Assembly (NCBI GenBank): GCA_027047735.1 | Contig: JALTUD010000050.1 | Location: forward strand, 1 to 9,043 | Direction of reading: 5' to 3' | DNA from: Flavobacteriales bacterium | Lineage (GTDB): Bacteria; Bacteroidota; Bacteroidia; Flavobacteriales_D; Parvicellaceae | Length of the DNA: 9,043 nucleotides | Shown: positions 6,838 through 9,043 of the stretch, piece after piece | Layout: each line of letters opens with the position of its first letter | Numbering within the stretch: position 1 is the stretch's first letter | Made by a program: the position numbers and the translations under genes | Notes under the pieces: model-generated | Databases searched by the model: none | What the model was told of the DNA's origin: nothing | Seen by the model: the letters and a program-made list of their open reading frames with translations, nothing else

Positions 6838-8703
6838 CTATACATACTCAGCTAACTCTAACCAACGATTTGATTTTTCGTCTAATTCTTTTACAAGTTG
6901 CGTTAATCGCTCTGATATTTCAGCTATTTTATCGTATGGGTTAGAAGGGTTATTTAATTCTTGAGATAAGTTTTCTTTTTCTTCTTCTAGCTGTTCTATC
7001 TCCTTTTCCAGTTGTTCATACTCTCGCTGTTCCTTATAGCTTAATTTTACTTTAGGTTTATCGTTCTTTTTTGAATCTTTTTTTACAGCCTTTTCTATTT
7101 TCTCTTTTTTTTCGTTATTTTCTCTATTCTTTTTGAATGCTCTGTAATTTGCATAACTTCCCAAAATATCATCCATTGTTCCATCGCCGTTCAACACAAA
7201 AATATGTTCAACAATTTTATCCATAAAATAACGATCGTGGGAAACGACTATTAAACATCCTTGAAATTCAGCTAAATAATCTTCAAGTACTTGTAACGTA
7301 AAGATATCCAAATCATTGGTTGGCTCATCCAATATCAAGAAATTCGGATTTTTCATCAAGACAGTAAGCAGATATAATCTCTTTTGCTCACCCCCGCTCA
7401 ATGTAGAAACATACTGAAAATGAGTATGCGAAGGGAAAAGAAATTTTTCCAATAATTGAACTGCTGTTAATTTTCGCCCACCCCCAATTGGAAGATACTC
7501 TGCAATATCTCGGATAACTTCAATAACCCGTTTATCTTCTTTTAGTTGTAATCCTTTTTGATTATAATACCCTAAAACAACGGTTTCGCCCAATACAACT
7601 TTCCCCGAATCTATATCTTCTGTTCCTGTTATTATATTTAGTAATGTTGTTTTTCCGGCACCATTTGCTCCAACAAGACCAACCTTTTCTCCTTTCTTAA
7701 AGGTATAGTTAAATTTTTCTAATATTTTTTTATCACCAAAAGCCTTAGAAACATTGTGTAATTCTAATATTTTAGAACCTAAACGTTCCATTTTTACATT
7801 GATAGCAACTTTATCTTCCTTAAAATTTTGTGATGCCTTTTCTTTGGTTTTATGAAAATCGGCAATTCTAGATTTAGCTTTTGTTCCTCTTGCTTTAGGT
7901 TGACGACGCATCCATTCCAGTTCTTTCTTCAAAAGATTTTTTGCTTTACCGACTTCTGCCTCTGCTTTTTGATAACGTTCAGCTCTTTTTTCAAGATAAT
8001 AAGAATAATTTCCTTTATACCGATGAAGTGTTCCTCTATCTATTTCTAAAATTTCATTACAAACCCTTTCCAAGAAATAACGGTCATGTGTTACCATGAA
8101 TAAGGATATATTCGTATTTACCAAATAATTCTCCAACCATTCAATCATATCCAAATCCAAATGATTGGTCGGTTCATCTAAGATAAGCAAATCAGGTTCT
8201 TCTATAATTTCTTTAGCTAAAGCCAGTCTTCGTTTTTGACCACCGGACAGTAGTTTGATTTTTTGATTCAAATCAAACAATTTTAATTTCGAAAGTGTTT
8301 CCTTTATATGAGCTTCTTTATTCCATGCATCCAGTTCTGTAATAGTATCAAAAGCATCTTGTAAGGCTTCTGTATCTTCGGGGTTAAGCAGGCATCTTTC
8401 ATATTCCTTAATTGCTTTCAACTTTTCGTTATCAGACTCAAAAACCGTGTCGATAACCGTCATTTCATCATCGTAGTCGGCTTCTTGCTTTAAATAACCG
8501 ACATTTATACCTTTTCGATAAACCACCTTTCCGCTATCGGGTACATCGTTTCCTGTTAAGCAATTCAAAAGGCTGGTCTTACCACTTCCATTTTTTGCTA
8601 CTAAGGCTACTTTTTGACCTTGATCGATACCGAAAGAAATATCGGTAAAAAGATTCTTTTCTCCATAGTTTTTGGATAAGTTTTCAACAGAAAGGTAATT
8701 CAT
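6838..8703 (-). CDS. uup: ABC-F family ATPase, Uup type
   Basis: A 621-residue soluble protein with two ABC ATPase domains and no membrane segment, as in ABC-F proteins that act on ribosomes. Domain 1 has Walker A AKNGSGKT (36-43), signature LSGGQ (152-156), Walker B LLILDE (172-177) and THDRYF (205-210). Domain 2 has GANGAGKT (345-352), LSGGEQ (435-440), FLILDE (455-460) and SHDRYF (488-493). Between them the basic helical linker (about 235-300, with ELEWMRRQPKARG) corresponds to the P-site tRNA interaction motif. A Lys/Glu-rich tether (about 524-552) and a coiled-coil C-terminal domain (about 553-621) distinguish Uup from EttA and YheS. In E. coli Uup has been linked to precise excision of transposons and to branched DNA intermediates as well as to translation. 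The first glycine of Walker A is alanine (A36) in domain 1; I recall this from other flavobacterial relatives, so it is unlikely to mean inactivity. An antibiotic-resistance ABC-F role is less likely because of the C-terminal domain. Confidence 0.93.
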   Translation of the reverse strand: MNYLSVENLSKNYGEKNLFTDISFGIDQGQKVALVAKNGSGKTSLLNCLTGNDVPDSGKVVYRKGINVGYLKQEADYDDEMTVIDTVFESDNEKLKAIKEYERCLLNPEDTEALQDAFDTITELDAWNKEAHIKETLSKLKLFDLNQKIKLLSGGQKRRLALAKEIIEEPDLLILDEPTNHLDLDMIEWLENYLVNTNISLFMVTHDRYFLERVCNEILEIDRGTLHRYKGNYSYYLEKRAERYQKAEAEVGKAKNLLKKELEWMRRQPKARGTKAKSRIADFHKTKEKASQNFKEDKVAINVKMERLGSKILELHNVSKAFGDKKILEKFNYTFKKGEKVGLVGANGAGKTTLLNIITGTEDIDSGKVVLGETVVLGYYNQKGLQLKEDKRVIEVIRDIAEYLPIGGGRKLTAVQLLEKFLFPSHTHFQYVSTLSGGEQKRLYLLTVLMKNPNFLILDEPTNDLDIFTLQVLEDYLAEFQGCLIVVSHDRYFMDKIVEHIFVLNGDGTMDDILGSYANYRAFKKNRENNEKKEKIEKAVKKDSKKNDKPKVKLSYKEQREYEQLEKEIEQLEEEKENLSQELNNPSNPYDKIAEISERLTQLVKELDEKSNRWLELAEYV

Positions 8704-8829
8704 TATTTATGTAATTTTAAAATATTATTTGTAAAGGTAGAAAAAATATGTTTAGGTTTGTTTGTCCTCGTTGTTGAGTACTATTTCTCTTTATACTTTT
8801 TATTTATGTTTTCGTTTTCTAAATGTTGT

Positions 8830-8881
8830 CTATGTCAAAGGTTTTTTAATCATCTAAAGAAACCAAAAATTCACTTTCTAT
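8830..8881 (-). repeat. Decayed partial copy of the intergenic repeat
   Basis: The last 25 bases (8857-8881) are identical to 9019-9043, the end of the full right-hand copy. Upstream of that, 8830-8856 still aligns loosely to the 3' arm of the big palindrome in the full copy (shared CTATG, A-rich, T-run, CAT, CTAA steps) with several indels. It reads as a truncated, degenerate unit in the same orientation as the full copy that follows. Confidence 0.65.
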
Positions 8882-8897
8882 GCACTCATTCCACTTG

Positions 8898-9043
8898 CGT
8901 TAGGGATTGTATCCCTAACACGAGCAAAATAGACGATATAAAGCGTTTTTTGATTCCTTATCCATCTTCATAAAAATTTTCCATAGCTGGGGCTATGCAA
9001 AATTTTTATTCATCGTCTAAGAAACCAAAAATTCACTTTCTAT
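8898..9043 (-). repeat. Right copy of the ~146-bp structured intergenic repeat
   Basis: Reverse complement of 13-159 with about 98% identity over the first 134 bases counted from 9043. It holds the palindrome with 18-base arms at 8970-8987 and 8992-9009 (loop TGGG), the enclosing stem TAGACGAT/ATCGTCTA (8930-8937 and 9012-9019), and a hairpin with perfect 9-base arms at 8899-8907 and 8911-8919 (loop TGT). The terminal hairpin is better preserved here than in the left copy. With the direct 25-base match at 8857-8881 the repeat period is 162 bases (8882-9043). The copy runs up to the window edge, so its true end is not seen. Confidence 0.85.

Larger units (their letters stand above)
8704..9043. 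other. 340-bp gene-free region upstream of the ABC-F gene
   Basis: No convincing gene lies here. Bases 8704-8829 are plain AT-rich spacer that should hold the uup promoter. The nearest candidate is TACCTTTA on the minus strand (8739-8732), one base off the TAnnTTTG -7 box, but I see no TTTG at the right distance, so no promoter is called. Bases 8830-9043 are repeat DNA, described separately. Confidence 0.6.

Noticed and set aside
6946..8703. Antibiotic-resistance ABC-F protein or prophage/defence gene
   Set aside because: The C-terminal coiled coil after a charged tether and the linker motif match Uup, a core gene, and nothing around it suggests resistance or defence.
8758..8973. Plus-strand reading frame of 71 codons upstream of uup
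   Set aside because: It runs through spacer and into the repeat unit, has low-complexity Phe/Cys-rich translation without any recognisable motif, and no promoter of the expected kind.
13..9043. Composite transposon carried by the terminal inverted repeats
   Set aside because: The enclosed genes are housekeeping genes including dnaG, no transposase or integrase is present, and no target-site duplication can be seen because the repeats reach the window edges.
8830..9043. CRISPR array
   Set aside because: The direct repeats are parts of one 162-base unit with similar interiors, not short repeats separated by unique spacers, and there are no cas genes.

Overview
The window looks like a chromosomal segment from a flavobacterium (phylum Bacteroidota, class Flavobacteriia). 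Three things point there: AT-rich DNA, promoters of the Bacteroidota type (TTTG, spacer, TAnnTTTG) ahead of two genes, and the character of the proteins, especially a DnaG primase of the kind I remember from flavobacteria. Genus cannot be fixed from the sequence alone.

Five complete genes lie on the minus strand and are read from the right edge to the left: a Uup-type ABC-F ATPase (6838-8703), the large subunit of methylmalonyl-CoA mutase (4628-6760), DNA primase DnaG (2642-4591), an MscS-type mechanosensitive channel (1533-2645) and an acyl-CoA dehydrogenase (286-1428). No gene is visible on the plus strand. The mutase, primase and channel genes look like one transcription unit: a promoter sits before the mutase, 36 bases separate mutase and primase, and primase and channel overlap by 4 bases (ATGA). 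The dehydrogenase has its own promoter, with a palindrome on each side of the -7 box, and ends at a strong C(UUCG)G terminator. The genes do not form one pathway. The mutase (propionyl-CoA/succinyl-CoA metabolism) and the dehydrogenase (fatty-acid or branched-chain acyl-CoA oxidation) are metabolically related; primase, channel and ABC-F are housekeeping genes of replication, osmotic protection and ribosome or DNA maintenance.

The block is bracketed by two nearly identical, inverted copies of a structured repeat of about 146 bp (13-159 and 8898-9043). Each copy holds an 18-bp-arm palindrome, an outer 8-bp stem and a terminal hairpin. On the right, a decayed partial copy lies just inside the full one and shares a 25-base end with it, implying a head-to-tail array with a 162-bp period that continues past the window. 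The left edge probably also lies inside such an array. This repeat family is the least explained part of the window. The other notable point is that DnaG has lost all the zinc ligands of its N-terminal zinc-ribbon domain while keeping the fold's other conserved residues; this is probably a lineage trait.
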